Shown: positions 22,150-35,100 of the stretch, one piece after another
Layout of the letters: every line of letters begins with the position of its first letter
How positions within the stretch are numbered: the stretch's first letter is position 1
Source of the DNA: Tetragonia tetragonoides
Taxonomy: Eukaryota > Streptophyta > Magnoliopsida > Caryophyllales > Aizoaceae
NCBI GenBank assembly: GCA_038025085.1
Contig: CM076145.1
Coordinates: 17,962,500-18,026,499 of the forward strand
Direction of reading: 5' to 3'
DNA: 64,000 nt
Program-made: the position numbers and the translations under genes
The notes under the pieces: model-generated
Databases searched by the model: none
Told to the model about the DNA's origin: nothing
What the model saw: only the letters and a program-made list of their open reading frames with translations

Positions 22150-23338
22150 AACAAGAGTGACCAACATGGGCCAAATAGTCAGCTACGACATTTGCTTACC
22201 GGAAACAATGTAGGACCTCAACACTGTCAAAGAAATGCAGGTCCTTCTTAGTATCAATGATGACGTTTTCTATATCCCAGGGAATATGCCATTCTGCTCT
22301 GGTTGATTTAATAACCGTTAGGTTGTCCCTTTCGATTGTGATACTCTTAAAACCTTTGTCTCTTGCCAGCTTGACTCCTTCACGAAGACCTATAGCTTCA
22401 GCCATTAATATTGAACCTGTGCCACATGAATGAGCCCCCATTAGTAAGGCTTCACCATCTGCGTCACGTAGAACAAAACCTGCAGCAGCATCTGCGTTGT
22501 TGACCTTTGACCCACCAAATTCAATTTGACGTAGTCTTGACGTGGAGGGGAGCAGAAGACGTTTTGACGTCGTTCTTTTTTGTTTTTCTTCCTGTGAAAG
22601 GCCCCACTAATGTTAAATTCGAAACTCTTGTGAGCTAGTGCTTTCCATTCGTGAAAGCTATACTTGACAGAGACTGCAATCTGAATAGGAGTTGTAGAGA
22701 GATCCTCAAATTGAATCTTGTTTCGTGCAAACCAAAACATCCAGGAAGTCATAATTAGGAGTACAAATTCTCATTCAGACAATTTCTTCAGTAGCACATT
22801 TAAGCTTTGGGTGAAGGACAAATTTGGATCTATATTTATTCCTATTTTTTGTCCGCACAAAATTTCTACTTCAGCAAGTGTCTGAATAAAGGCTGGACAG
22901 TGAAAGAAGAGGTGAAATTTATCTTCCTTATGGAAATTACAAAAAACACATTCTCGAGGGATGGAAATTTTACTCTGTTGTAATCCACTTTTGGTTGGCA
23001 GACCATCCAGACAAATTTTCCATAGAAAAAACTTAATCTTAGAGGGAATATTAATTTCCCAAATCCATCTAAAGTCACAGGACGTATTATAGCTATCCTG
23101 TATACCTTGGGCTATCCAAGTTGCAGATTTGCAAGAGAATTCTCCACTGAAGCCCCAATAGACTTTATATGGTACTTCGTTATAAGGAATTGAAATACCA
23201 AGGATTGCTTCAACTGTTTCTTCAAGGACGACTCTAGACAGAAGTTGAGAGTCCCAATCTCCATGTGAGGAGAAGAAACATTTGACTGGAATAGATAAGT
23301 AAAAAAGAGGGTCATTAGAGAGATCATCATGAAACATA
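22150..23338 (-). pseudogene. LINE ORF2, zinc-binding region and RNase H end
   Basis: Beyond the CACTA insertion the LINE resumes with DMFHDDLSNDPLFY. The zinc-binding region has GFSGEFSCKSA, WIWEINIPSKIKFFLWKIC, GLPTKSGL and C.FC...DKFHLFFHC. Then comes a short linker and an RNase H-like domain (AEAIGLREGVKLARDKGF, VIKSTRAEW) ending near 22.15 kb. Frame breaks occur near 22.77 and 22.44 kb. Confidence 0.88.
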
Positions 23339-24363
23339 TCACATTACAACAAAAATCACCTACGACAGCATGTAACACCCCCGAATTCACAACGATTTCC
23401 TAGGAGTTATCGATATTGTTGTGCACGACTCGACACCGATGAACCGTCCCAAACCCGAGGGATGCTACTGCAACATTTATCGCTAAGGAATAAATGCTAA
23501 GCAGAAAGAAAAGTTAGGTATCAAAAGGGAGCAAACTAAAACGAATTAAACATTAATATCAGAGTTGTCTATAGAGTGATATTAAGTCCATTAAAGTATT
23601 ATTACAACTTTGCCTTCTAGGACACAAACCAAAAATCTCACAACTTAAATAATTAACCACTCTAGAGAACAAGCCCACATCTAATCTCCAAGGTTACACG
23701 TCCTCACTCAGCAACAACTGCACTTTGGTTTCCGTGACGGAAACAAGGTACAGAAGAAAAGAGAAGAAACAAAAGAAAACAAAAATCAGATAAACTGAAT
23801 AAACGTCGACTATACCCAGTAAAAACACTTTCGCAAACCTTACCTGGATTTTACAAGAATCATTGAAATTTATTTGCATGCACAAGTAGTCATACATTCA
23901 AGCACACGCATACTCGATATTCGATTACATGCAAATCTTGCTTTAGTAATCATTTGACACAGTTTAGACAAACCATCTTGATTAGAGTAATAAGAGAGCG
24001 AATAGAACAGCGATTACCCATACTGTTCATCGATTGATATTGACATGCCATGGACTTACTCTAGTATATAATCACACTATCTCTAACATAATAATCGATA
24101 CGTAGAGAATTAAACAATGTGGAATGATCCATCCCGAACACGCGACTACAACAAAACTTGCCTTTAATAACGCTTGATACATAGCGCTTGTGAATCAAGT
24201 GTTATGATTGAATATATGGGGATTTTATAAAATAACCTTAATAATGCTTCTCAAAAAAGTGCTATGTTTATTAGACAACAATCTATAAAAACAATATCGT
24301 TTTTAAGGACAAGTGCTATTAGAGGTATAAGCGAAAAACATGGAAATACATACATAACACTTA

Positions 24364-24658
24364 GGCCTCGTTTACTTGGTTGCAATCAAATTTAATGCAT
24401 TGCAATCATTTTATAAAGTAAATGTAGGGTGAAAAGTGAAGGAGTGGGAGGAGAGGGATAAGAAAAGTGGGGTTGTTTGCATTATCCATTGTAATCACAA
24501 TTGCTCAACTTTTTCCATCTAATGATGATTACTTTGGATGGTGTAATCAATCTTACTTTTTCCATCTCTTTTCTCCCCTTTTTCCTTTTCCACTTCCCAT
24601 TTACCCTATAAAATGATTGCATTGAATTGCATTTGATTGCAACCAAGTAAACACCACC
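24364..24658. mobile_element. Tourist-like MITE, copy 2
   Basis: 295 bases. Ends GGCCTCGTTTACTTGG and, reversed, GGTGGTGTTTACTTGG. Perfect TTA target duplication at 24361-24363 and 24659-24661. Same family as 2599-2890. Non-coding foldback. Confidence 0.92.
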
Positions 24659-24709
24659 TTATTGAGAAAGTGTTACGTGTAACATGTTTTTTTCCCTTCT
24701 TTTTCTTTG

Positions 24710-25956
24710 GGATTTTTTGCCGAAAACTACCTTTCTTTGTTCAGCTTTTGTGGGAAACTACCTTCAAAAGTTTAAGTTGTGGAAAACTACCTTATTACAT
24801 AATTTTTTTTGTCAAAGACTACCAACTAACAGATTTTCCCCTAACGGTGTTAACTTTGCTACGTAACAATTTGATCTGACCAATTTGCCCTCATTACTTC
24901 CTCCAACCACCATTTACAATGACTTCATTCTCTGACTCTCTCTCCTCTCACAGTGATGATATCCACGCTCCATCGTTCTTCTCCTTCCCCTTTTTATTTC
25001 TCCTCCAATTTTTTTTGATCGCTAAAGAAAGACACAATGACAAATTATGCATCACAGCGAGCACCCAAAGCTTAGAGAAAGAAGCAATGGGCTTTCTAGA
25101 GATTCCTCATTTACTAGTTATTTGTTTTTCGATCATCAAAGTTGTAACTTTAAAACTAACAACAAAAGAAAGACAGGGCAAACCAAGAAACAGATTTAAA
25201 GTCTAGGCTTCCTGGCGTCTTCAAGGGATAGATATTATTTCTCCTCGGTTTGTAATTCGCATTTGTATTTGCTTTTCCGTTTCCATTTATGTTTGAGTTG
25301 GCGATTGAGTCGACTTTCGTCTGAACCAGCCTAAATTCTTTATTGTAGTGAGGAAAATTGTTTAATGGGCCGAGAATTTTGGAATTGTTGGGGTCAGAAA
25401 CCCTAGGGTTAGGGTTTCGGGAGGAGAGAGAAAGGGCTAGGGTTGCGGAAATGAACCATAACGCAGCTGGTGGAGCCAATTGAAAGGGAGATTAGAGAGA
25501 AAATCGAATGAAGGTTATGATAGTGGTAATGGTGTTGATGCATTGAGGTTGTTTTGGAGAGAGAAAAGTTTTTGTTTTTTTGGTTTTGGTTTTGATCGAT
25601 GGTGTCTCTAACACTGAAATTTTTTGTTACAAAATGTTGTTTTGGAAGAGAGAAGTTATTGATTTGTGGAGTTACTAGTAAAGGTGAAGGTAGCCATTGA
25701 TGAAGATAGAGAGAAGTTCAGAAATGGCGGGGAAAAAGAAGGAAGTTGAGTGAAATTCAGTCAAGTCAACATAATTCTGTTGAGAGGCTGAAAGGTCTTT
25801 TCCCGTCAAAATTAACCCCGTTAGAGAAAATTCTGTTAATTGGTAGTCTTTAACAAAAAAAATTATAAAGTAAAATACTTTCTCACAAATTAAATTTTTT
25901 AAGGTAGTTTCACATAAAAAGTGTAGATAGAAAGGTAGTTTCCGGAAAAAAAATCC
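24710..25956. mobile_element. Mutator-like element with long inverted ends
   Basis: 1,247 bases with inverted arms of about 160 bases (24710-24868 and 25795-25956), starting GGATTTTTTGCCG and, reversed, GGATTTTTTTTCCGG; both contain AAACTACCTT. The flanks TTTTCTTTG (24701-24709) and TTTTCTTTC (25957-25965) agree at 8 of 9 bases, the Mutator-type duplication length. Between the arms is a minus-strand frame of 107 codons (25479-25156) starting MAPPAALWF that I do not recognise. Confidence 0.8.
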
Positions 25957-25965
25957 TTTTCTTTC

Positions 25966-28740
25966 GGAAAGGAAGTTAGACTAACTTCAAAGACATTACC
26001 CAGCGCACACGTTCAAGTCGTTCCCACCCTCCTCTCTCTCTCCTTCTCTCTCACCCCGCCTCCCCACCTGCCGCCTCAATCTGCGCCCTGCGCGACCACT
26101 TCACCGATAATCTAGGCAGCTTCCATCGCTCTCCCTTCTCTCTCTTATGTTTTCGTTGCCCCAAAATCTGAGCTGCCAGGATGATAACTCAGACTCGTGC
26201 TCAATCTCTACGAATTTGATGTTGATGCCCCTTCCATCATTGTGACTAGGTATGGGTTCTTCTTCTCTGTTTAGTTCAAAATTGCTTCCCTTTGCTTCAA
26301 TTTTATGGTTAAACTTGATTAGTTTGAATTGGATTGCAAAGTTGTAGATTAAAGTGAAGTTAGAGTTGGGGATAATTGTCCTATTTGTCACTGAATTCGG
26401 TGGAAGTTTTGCGTTAACATTCGAATGTGAAGCAAATTGGCATGGCAGGGCTTACTTGTTATTTTGCTCTGATTTTTTTTTTTTGAATTAGGGTTGGCGT
26501 TTTGTTTTTGATAATTCAGGTTTTGGCTTTCCAAATGAAATTGTCAATAGCTGGAAGATGGGAACTATTGGGCTATAGATGACATTATTATAGACAAACA
26601 TGACTATGATAATTGAATGAGGGTGAAAATAGGCAAACTGAATGAAAAATGTGTCCTGTGAATAATATAGTTTTGTTCAATCCTCTGAACGGATTCGCAG
26701 AAAGATAGCATAGATATGCAAACTGAATGTAGAAGTGTTCGTAGAAGTTTGATATTCTGTAAATTTAATTTCTTTCACTTGTATCTTAGTATCTTGATCA
26801 TTTATGTCAGCCTATCACTAAGCTGCAGGCATAGTAATTAGTTCCCTTCCCAATTCCTATTTCTGCATACTTACAGAAATTGCTTACATTGTATCAAATT
26901 GAATTGCAACTTAAGTTTGATGTAATTGATACGAAATGTGCAAATGTTTTGTTCTTCCTGTAGTGTTATACCCATTAATGTTGCAAATGCACTCACATTG
27001 TAGATGCACATGATAATGTTCAAGCTAATTGCTATTTACTAAAGAGGAAAAAGGGTTTTTGAGTTGAAGCGTGGAACCATTACTGACACAAGTACCTGTA
27101 GCTCTCTGTCCTACCTAAAGTATACTTAACACAGTGATGATATATTATTCTTCTTTCTGTTAGTGCCTGTATTTATGAATAATTAATGCGTTTTGTGCAT
27201 GTGTAGAATAAAATGATAATAAGCCACTTGCTTCTGGACTCAGCTGATCGACTTCCGGCTCCACATTTTTGTAATCAGGCTCAGTATTCAGTGACCTGAA
27301 GACGTGGTCGCGAGATTGTTCATTTGACAATGCAAGTCAAACATCAGTATTCAAGAACTGGGAAGGGAGCTGATTACTATGCCTGCAGAACGGGTTTGTT
27401 TTATCTGTCAAGGATTTTCCTAAGTTGGTTTTGTGCCAAAGAACTTTGAAGTACAGTGATTAAATTTTTCAGTAACAACCCCATGTATCTATGAGTTCCA
27501 TAATGTATGACAGTTTTGAGTTGTTACAATGTTCCTGCTGCGATGTGCTCTGTATTGCTGGTGTTATTACCGCAGATTGTCTATGTGCTACAAATTGTTC
27601 TTAGCTGTAGTTGTTTTCTGTTGTTTAAGGTTCCTCGATACTCATTTGGACTGTTTGTCTGCTGCTGTCACCGCAGATTGTACATGTGCTTCGTATTGTT
27701 CTGGGTTGTAGCTCGTTGCTGCTGTTTAAGGGTCCTAATTATTGATCTGGGCTGTTTGTTTGCTGTTGTCTGCAGGTTTGCTGCGAGCTTAATGTTTTGT
27801 GTTTGGATATTGCCTTTGTATGAATGCTATGAGAAATTGATTAATAATGGTATTGTGTTTGTGTTGATGGAAGAGTAATTGGTGAGGGGAGGAACTTGTT
27901 CCCTCTGTTGCCGAACGTGCCTAAGGGGGTTTGGCAGATTTTCGTCACTGGTACGGGTTCTCAGGTGAGGACTAGTCTCATTACATATGTGAAGCAATAT
28001 GCAAATAAGATTGTGTATTCCTGCTGAATTTTACATGAACTTGGAAAGTCTTATACTCTTACCTTAAAATGTGCATGATGTGGCAATTTATTTCAATTCT
28101 GATAAAATATGATGTATTGGAACTTTGTAAGGATTATGAGAGAGGATTCTGAACTGTTGCAGGGGTCTTAAGCTCAAACTTGAGGGCTTTTGGACGAGAC
28201 AAAAACTAATACCGACGTCAAGGTGATTTAGAAGGTTTTATGGAAGCATTTACGAGAAGGAAGTGATTCAAGTCTGAAGGACTATTGTCTTGTGCTTCAA
28301 GTTTCAAGGACTAGTGTCCTTTTCGGACTGCTCGCTCACATATACTCTCAATATCATATAGATGAAGTCTGAGATGTTTACAATATGTTCTCGGACGTAT
28401 TTGATATGTTTTTATTAGCTTAGATACAAGTTTTATTTATTTATTTATTTATAAGTTTGCACTACTGTTTATTAGTGCCTTTCATTCTAGATGTACTAAC
28501 TGGATCTGCTAGAAATGAGGAACCTTGTGATTTTGTATCAACTTCATTCGTATTGGAGTCATATCATATGCCTAGGTTCCAAATTTGAGCATTTGACAGG
28601 TTTGTTTTAATTGCATAGGTTTCATAAGCTGAATGGAAAAATAATATGAAAAAAGGAATTATCAAATAACGCTGATTAAAACTTAGTTTAGGCTAAAATT
28701 TCTCGCAATTAATTTAATTTTTTTTTAAAGAAAATCATTT
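25966..28740. other. interior of the nested CACTA-like element, nothing recognised
   Basis: It starts with a CT-rich leader-like stretch (26.0-26.1 kb) followed by long T-rich, intron-like sequence. I see no coding domain. It resembles a non-coding, perhaps spliced, transcript region, which is a guess. Confidence 0.45.
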
Positions 28741-30785
28741 AAAAATAACGCTTAAAAAGTGCTATGTATGCATCCATATATATAGTGCTTTTTGGAAAAG
28801 CGCTATGTATGTTGATGCATACATAAAGCTTTTCCAAAAAAGCGCTATTGTTGGGAGGTCATACATAGCGCTTTTTTTGACACCCCTTTAATAACACTAG
28901 CCTAGATAACGCTCAAAAGCGCTATGTATGTATCAAAAAAGCGCTATGAAATACAATTTCTGTTGTAGTTGCACGCTACGAGGTGTTCATAATAAGTAAC
29001 TTGGGAATCACGCATCCCTAGACTACATCAATTAGATATAGTCTCGATTGCTCGACTACTCCTAGGAATCCATTAGGAGTCTTATTCTCATTTACCATTC
29101 AATTCACATAATTTGCATTGGTTGACTTGGTGGTACAACGAGACCATGACTCACTTCTTCATTTCATGCTTATGACAATGAATAGTAATAACGACGATAA
29201 TGACATTTATGCATACGACGAGTAATCATGCTTGATATATGTCTAATGAAATTTCGGCAGCACTTCGGCAGTAAAACATGATATCTAAAATTTCACATTC
29301 AACAAATACATCCAACAAAGTATAATAGGTGCTCATTAGCACCCAATAATAACCCATACCATTTAGCACATATAATATGGCATAATAATACTAATGATCT
29401 CCATCATATAACTTATCCATTAATTAGCATATGAACTAATTAATTAACGAAACTTCATAAACTCAATATACTCATTATAATTCATAATTACAGCGAAGAA
29501 TATAATTCTAATTCTCATAATAAACTACGATATAATTTAATCATGCTTCGTGTATTAAATTCACAACAATTAGGCATTTTAGCACATAACAATTCAAAAA
29601 CTTTTTATGGGTTTTGGAAAGAGGTAGGCACAATCGATTACTTAACAAACGCTCACTTAACAGTATGTAAGCTTCCAAATCACGACCCGATCACGCTTGT
29701 CCGTTAGGTCCTAATTAAATACAATTATCGAGACATAATCAGTAAATACGAAAATCTAAAAAGTAGCAAAATACTAATTTAATATTTTATTTAAATATCT
29801 TGATTTATTTCAATCAATCTAGGCTTTCGAAAATCCGGATTCGGGTTCCAAACAAGTACAGAAAAATAGAAACAATTAATTAAAAACTTCTGAAAATCGA
29901 GATAATTAAATTACGAAAATTGAAAATCGAAACGCTAACTTATAGTGCAAGTCTCGACCACGGTCACCCACAAGGGGACCCATGGTCGGACCCATCATCA
30001 CCATCACCACCCACCGACCGCCCTTGGTTGGTGGTGGCGTCGATGGCTCGCCGGAGCCACGGCGAAGAGAGAGAAAACGAGCGAAAGGGAGAGAGAGAAA
30101 GAGAGAACGAGAGAGAGAGCGATTGAGAGAGGGAGCAGGGATAGGCGGCGACGCCAACCATCACCGGCGCTCGCCCAGGCAGCGACCTAGCAACGCCGGA
30201 GTGGCGCGGCCGCGCGCGACAGGGGGTCGAGGAGAGAGAAACAGAAAACGAAAGGGAGAAGGAGAAAGAGAGAGAAAGAAAGAGAGAGAAAGGGTGGAGG
30301 GCTCACCGGTGGTGGCCGCCTGGTGGTTCTCCGGCGATGAGCGGCCGAGCAAGGGGAGGAGAGAGAGAGAGACAAGGCTGAGGGTTGAGAGAGAGAGGAG
30401 AGAGTGTGAACCGTGAGGGAGGAGAGAGAAAGTGAGGCTTTGGTTCAGTTTTGCAAACTAATGAAATTGCTCATCTTTTTGTTTATATAGGTCTCCAGTC
30501 AACCAAAGTCAATCCCACTAGGTTTAGGAATAATTTTCTGATTTAAATGCTAATTAAAAGTAATTAAAACAATATGATAATCCTTATTCATACATAAAAC
30601 AATTTAATTAAAATCCCAATTTGATAAATATAAATCACGAAATTCCCATAATAATAATTAATATTATTATGACTTTAATTGAGTAAATCAAATCATTGTA
30701 TAAATATACGATTTAAATCTCTGAAACTATTTATAAAAGAATTATAAATCGATATAATAATTATGGAAAATATTGGGGTATCACA

Positions 30786-30975
30786 CATACGACAGCGGTT
30801 CCATGTTGGCTGCTGTTGTAGGGCAAAATAAATTGAAAAATAAACTTAAAGATACATACGACAGCGGTCGGTGTCGGACCGCTGTCGTATGACACTATAC
30901 GTCAGCGGTTCTTAAGCAAACGCTGTCGTTTGTGCCTTCTAACAGCGGCTCTTGTCAGAACGCTGTCGTTGTGCC
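30786..30975. repeat. left subterminal repeat block of the 24-kb CACTA
   Basis: Repeated ACGACAGCGGT / ACCGCTGTCGT in both orientations about every 20-60 bases, for example at 30790, 30857 and 30882. In CACTA elements such motifs are transposase binding sites; here that is inference. They are displaced 7.4 kb from the end by an inserted LTR. Confidence 0.8.
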
Positions 30976-31287
30976 GCATTTTTAAACAATGAAATGGTCA
31001 TTCATTTTCTTTTTACGATACTGCTTCTCCCCATCTCTATCTCCTCATCTCTCTCACTCACTTACGAACTACCACCACCACCAACTTTCTCCATTTTCAC
31101 TCTCTCATCCGCAATTCGCCACTTCCAAACCCATCCCCCAACAGTTTTGAGTTGAAGCTGTGTATTGGTGGTCGATTGAAATTGTAAACTCGAAAAACTG
31201 GAATTAGACGAGTTGGGTTTTTTTTTTTGCAAAATTCTAGATTTATTTGAAGATCTGATGCTTTGGTTCCAAATCGTCCTCCCTCAC

Positions 31288-32083
31288 TGTTGGAGTATCC
31301 CTCCTACATGGAGGAAGAACCCAATTAATTTGGGATATATTTGCTTACCATATGGGTTATCCATATGATGTTTAAGTGAAGGGCAATTTCGTATATTCAC
31401 TCACAAGTGGCTTCCCTTATAAGCCAAAAGGTTAGAAGGGCTGAGTGCAAGAGAGAGAAAGCCTAGACACTCAAAAATTCAGGAGAAAAGTCTAGAAGAG
31501 AAGAGGAGAGAGAGAAGAGGAGCCACCCACGAATTTTGGTGCTGGCAGCCCAGAAATCCGCCCCGATCGACGACCAAACGAACTCCGATCGTCGCGAGAT
31601 TTTAGCACGTTGTTCCTGACATCCCCCTCTTCAAATCCAACGGTCAGAATTTCATTTGGAGCTCTCTAACTCAGTTTTCTAAATTCAGCTCTTATTTTAT
31701 ACGAAATTGTATTTCCACTCTTTTTGGGTGATGATTTGGGAGACTTGTTGTGCCAAGGTTGATCCTTGATGATTGTGAATACCTCTAGTTGATCTAGGGA
31801 AGAACTATTGTTGTACCCACTTGTTAATTTGTTGATTAGTGGAGGTTTTGGCACCGTTTGTTAACGGTCCCGTGGTTTTTTCCCCACATCGGGGTTTCCA
31901 CGTAAATCCTTGCGTCTCCTTGTTTATTTACTGTTTTTGGGCTGATTTATAGTTCCATTTGCTGCTGTCATTTTGGTTCAATATTGTTTGGTTGCTTGAA
32001 TTGGTTATTGCTCATATTTGCATCACAACCGGGGAAAAAGTCTTTGTTGCTTCCGCTTGTGTATTTGTGTGCTTTCCCCAACA
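31288..32083 (+). repeat. 5' LTR of the young copia element
   Basis: Starts TGTTGGAGTATCC and ends CCCCAACA. It presumably holds promoter and polyadenylation signals. It matches 36153-36948 base for base as far as I can read. Confidence 0.97.
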
Positions 32084-32086
32084 TAG

Positions 32087-32098
32087 TGGTATCAGAGC
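32087..32098 (+). promoter_or_regulatory. primer binding site (initiator-Met tRNA)
   Basis: TGGTATCAGAGC three bases after the 5' LTR, complementary to the 3' end of plant initiator-Met tRNA; minus-strand DNA synthesis starts here. Confidence 0.95.
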
Positions 32099-32137
32099 TT
32101 TGGTTAGAGTCATTGTGAATTTGTTGTGTTGTTAAAG

Positions 32138-35100
32138 ATGGATGAAAAATCTGGTGTGCACGGAATGATTAGTTTGAATTCTGGAAATTACTCCGTGTGG
32201 AAAACTAAAATGGAGGATATCCTTTATGTGAAGGATTTGTATGAACCAATTTTAAATGCAACCATACCAACTGGTGTTGTTGAAAGTGAGTGGAAAATAT
32301 TGAACCGTAAAGCCGTTGGAACAATTAGACAATTTGTTGATATGAGTGTCCTCCAACATATTGCCAATGACACGAATGCTTATACTCTTTGGAAGAAACT
32401 TGAGACCATGTATGAAAGGAAGAATGCCTTGAGTAAAGCGTCATTGATTAGAAAACTTGTGAAACTGGAATATAAAGATGGTGATAGCATAGTAGTTCAC
32501 TTGAATGAATTTCAAAGTTTGATTAACAAGTTGTCTGCAATGAAGATGAATTTAGATGATGAGCTGCAGGCATTGCTACTACTTTGCTCATTGCCAGAAA
32601 GTTGGGACACTCTATTTGTATCACTTAGCAACTCCGCACCAGAGGGCACGCTGACAATGGAAATTGTCAAAGCTAGTTTGTTGAATGAAGAAACTAGAAG
32701 GAAGGAAATGAGTTCCTCCACACAACCAGAGGCTAATGTGACACAAGAATCAAGCAGGGGAAGAAGTAAGACTCGATATCCCCAGCATAGAGACAAGTCC
32801 AGGGGGAGATCAAAATCAAAGGGTAAGATCATTTGCCACTATTGTGATAAGCCAGGCCACATTCAAAAACATTGCAGGAAAATGAAGAGAGACAAGTCCA
32901 GAGAAAGGAAAGAAAAGGGTGAGACATTCGGGCAACAACAAGAAGAGAAAGATAACAACACCACTGCAATTGCAACAAGTGATGAATTATTTTTTATTGG
33001 TGACCATTGCCTAAATCTAGATAGTGATGATTGTACTTGGGTGATTGACACGGGTGCTTCGTTTCATCTAACCTCGCACCAAGATTACTTCTCATCTTAC
33101 ACCAGCGGTGACTTTGGCTATGTAAAGATGGGGAATGATGGCTCATCCAAGATTGTAGGCATGGGTACAGTGTGTTTGGAGACATCCACAGGTTGCAGTT
33201 TGGTGTTGAGAGATGTCCGACATGTTCCAGACATTCGGCTGAATTTGATATCTCCTGGGTTGCTCGATGATGTTGGTTACTCCAGCAACTTTGGTGGTGG
33301 AAAGTGCAAGCTTATCAAAGGAAGTTTGATTGTGGCTCGTGGGAGCAAGCAGAGATCCTTGTATGTGATGCAAGCTAAGTTGTGCAAAGGAGAAGTACAC
33401 GCAGTTGATGATTCCTCCAGCGAGTTATGGCACAAGAGACTTGGTCACATGAGTGAAAGAGGTATGCAAATGCTTGCTAAGAAGCAACTCCTTCCTGATG
33501 TTCAAGGTATGTCCTTGAAACCCTGTGTTGATTGTTTAGCTGGAAAACAACATAGGGCAGCATTTCATACTCGTCCCCCATCTAGAAGAAAACATGCATT
33601 AGATCTTGTTCACACTGATGTATGTTCTATGGATACTAAGTCACATAGCGGTGCACTTTATTTTGTTACTTTTATTGATGATTATTCTAGAAAACTGTGG
33701 GCTTTTGTGTTGAAAACCAAAGACCAGGTACTACAGTTTTTCAAGCAGTTCCAGGCCAGAGTTGAGAGAGAAACAGGCCGGAAGCTCAAGTGTGTTAGAG
33801 CTGACAATGGTGGAGAGTACAGGGGTCCATTTGAAGAGTATTGCAAAGTACAGGGCATCAGGCTTGAGAAGACAGTTCCCAAGACACCTCAGCTGAATGG
33901 ACTTGCAGAGAGAATGAACAGAACAATTGAAGAAAGAATTCGATGTATGCTCTCTCATGCGAAGCTGCCTAGGATTTTTTGGGCCGAGGCAATGTTTACA
34001 GCAGTGTACCTCATCAACCGGTCACCTTCAGTTCCTCTTAATGGAGATGTTCCGCAGAGAGTATGGACTGGTAAAGAGGTATCATTCAGCCACCTGAGAG
34101 TCTTTGGGTGCCTTGCATATGTTCATATTCCCAGAGATGAGAGGTCCAAGCTTGATAGCAAGACAAAGCCATGCATCTTCCTAGGGTACTCAGAGGATGA
34201 GTTTGGGTACAGATTGTGGAATCCAGTTAGCAGGAAAGTGATTAGAAGCAGAGATGTAGTGTTCTTTGAAGACAAAACCTTTGCAGATTGTGAGAAGAAG
34301 AAACAACCAGAGCCTTCTCCTAGTGACAGCGCCAACTCAGATCCAATATTTCCTGAAGTAACTCCTAGAGTTCAAGGGGGAGAACAACAGGAAGATGGCA
34401 ATGATGATCATAACAGTGATGATGGTGATGATGTTCAGCCACCACCAGATCATACACATGAAGAAGAACCCCATGTACAACCAGAACCACAGTTGAGAAG
34501 ATCCACCAAAGAGAGACAGCCTACCTCTAAATATCCAGCAGATGAGTATGTGTTGATGACCGACGGGGGAGAACCTGAAAGCTACGAGGAGGCTATGTCA
34601 CATGAGCACTGCAAGGAGTGGTATAATGCCATGCAAGATGAGATGAAATCCTTGCATGAGAACCACACATATGACTTAGTGGAGTTGCCTAAGGGCAAGA
34701 GAGCACTCAAGAACAAATGGGTGTACAGACTGAAAACTGGAGAAGATGGTTCACCACCTAGGTACAAGGCACGTTTGGTGGTGAAAGGCTCAGGTCAAAA
34801 GAAAGGCATAGACTTTGAAGAGATTTTCTCTCCAGTTGTAAAGATGTCTTCTGTTAGAGTTGTTCTTGGCTTAGCTGCTAGCATGGATTTGGAGTTGGAA
34901 CAACTTGATGTGAAGACTGCTTTCCTCCATGGTGACTTAGAGGAGGAAATCTACATGGAGCAACCAGAAGGTTTCCAAGAGAAGGGAAGTGAGAAGCTTG
35001 TATGCCGTTTGAAAAAGAGTTTATATGGCTTGAAACAAGCACCTCGACAATGGTACAAGAAGTTTGAGTCTTTCATGAAAGACCACAGTTTCCACAAGAC

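Larger units (their letters stand above)
24144..28971. mobile_element. non-autonomous CACTA-like element inside the solo LTR
   Basis: Inverted ends ACTACAACAAAACTTG and, reversed, ACTACAACAGAAATTG. Subterminal repeats AGCGCTATGTATG / CATACATAGCGCTT recur at 24.17-24.33 and 28.75-28.95 kb. The flanks share CACG(C) at 24139-24143 and 28972-28976, so the duplication looks like 4-5 bases rather than the usual 3. The interior has no recognised protein. It carries a Tourist MITE and a Mutator-like element. Confidence 0.8.
23371..30785 (-). mobile_element. solo LTR (gypsy-like), split by a nested CACTA-like element
   Basis: It starts TGTAACACCCCC and ends GGGGTATCACA. Read on the minus strand it starts TGTGATACCCC and ends in GTTACA, typical TG...CA limits. 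Own parts are 23371-24143 and 28972-30785, about 2.6 kb with no coding domain. A GA-rich, GC-rich block at about 30.0-30.43 kb may be promoter-like. No partner LTR or primer site is present. It sits in the left terminal repeat of the CACTA. A target duplication is not evident. Confidence 0.65.

Noticed and set aside
27507..27878. 123-codon Cys-rich plus-strand frame
   Set aside because: Composed of T-rich intron-like sequence with repeated CTGTTTGTCTGCTG phrases inside a transposon; no family recognised.
29906..30416. Several overlapping long frames on both strands rich in Arg/Glu or Ser/Leu
   Set aside because: They are produced by a GA-rich tract in the solo LTR; no domain and no conserved start.
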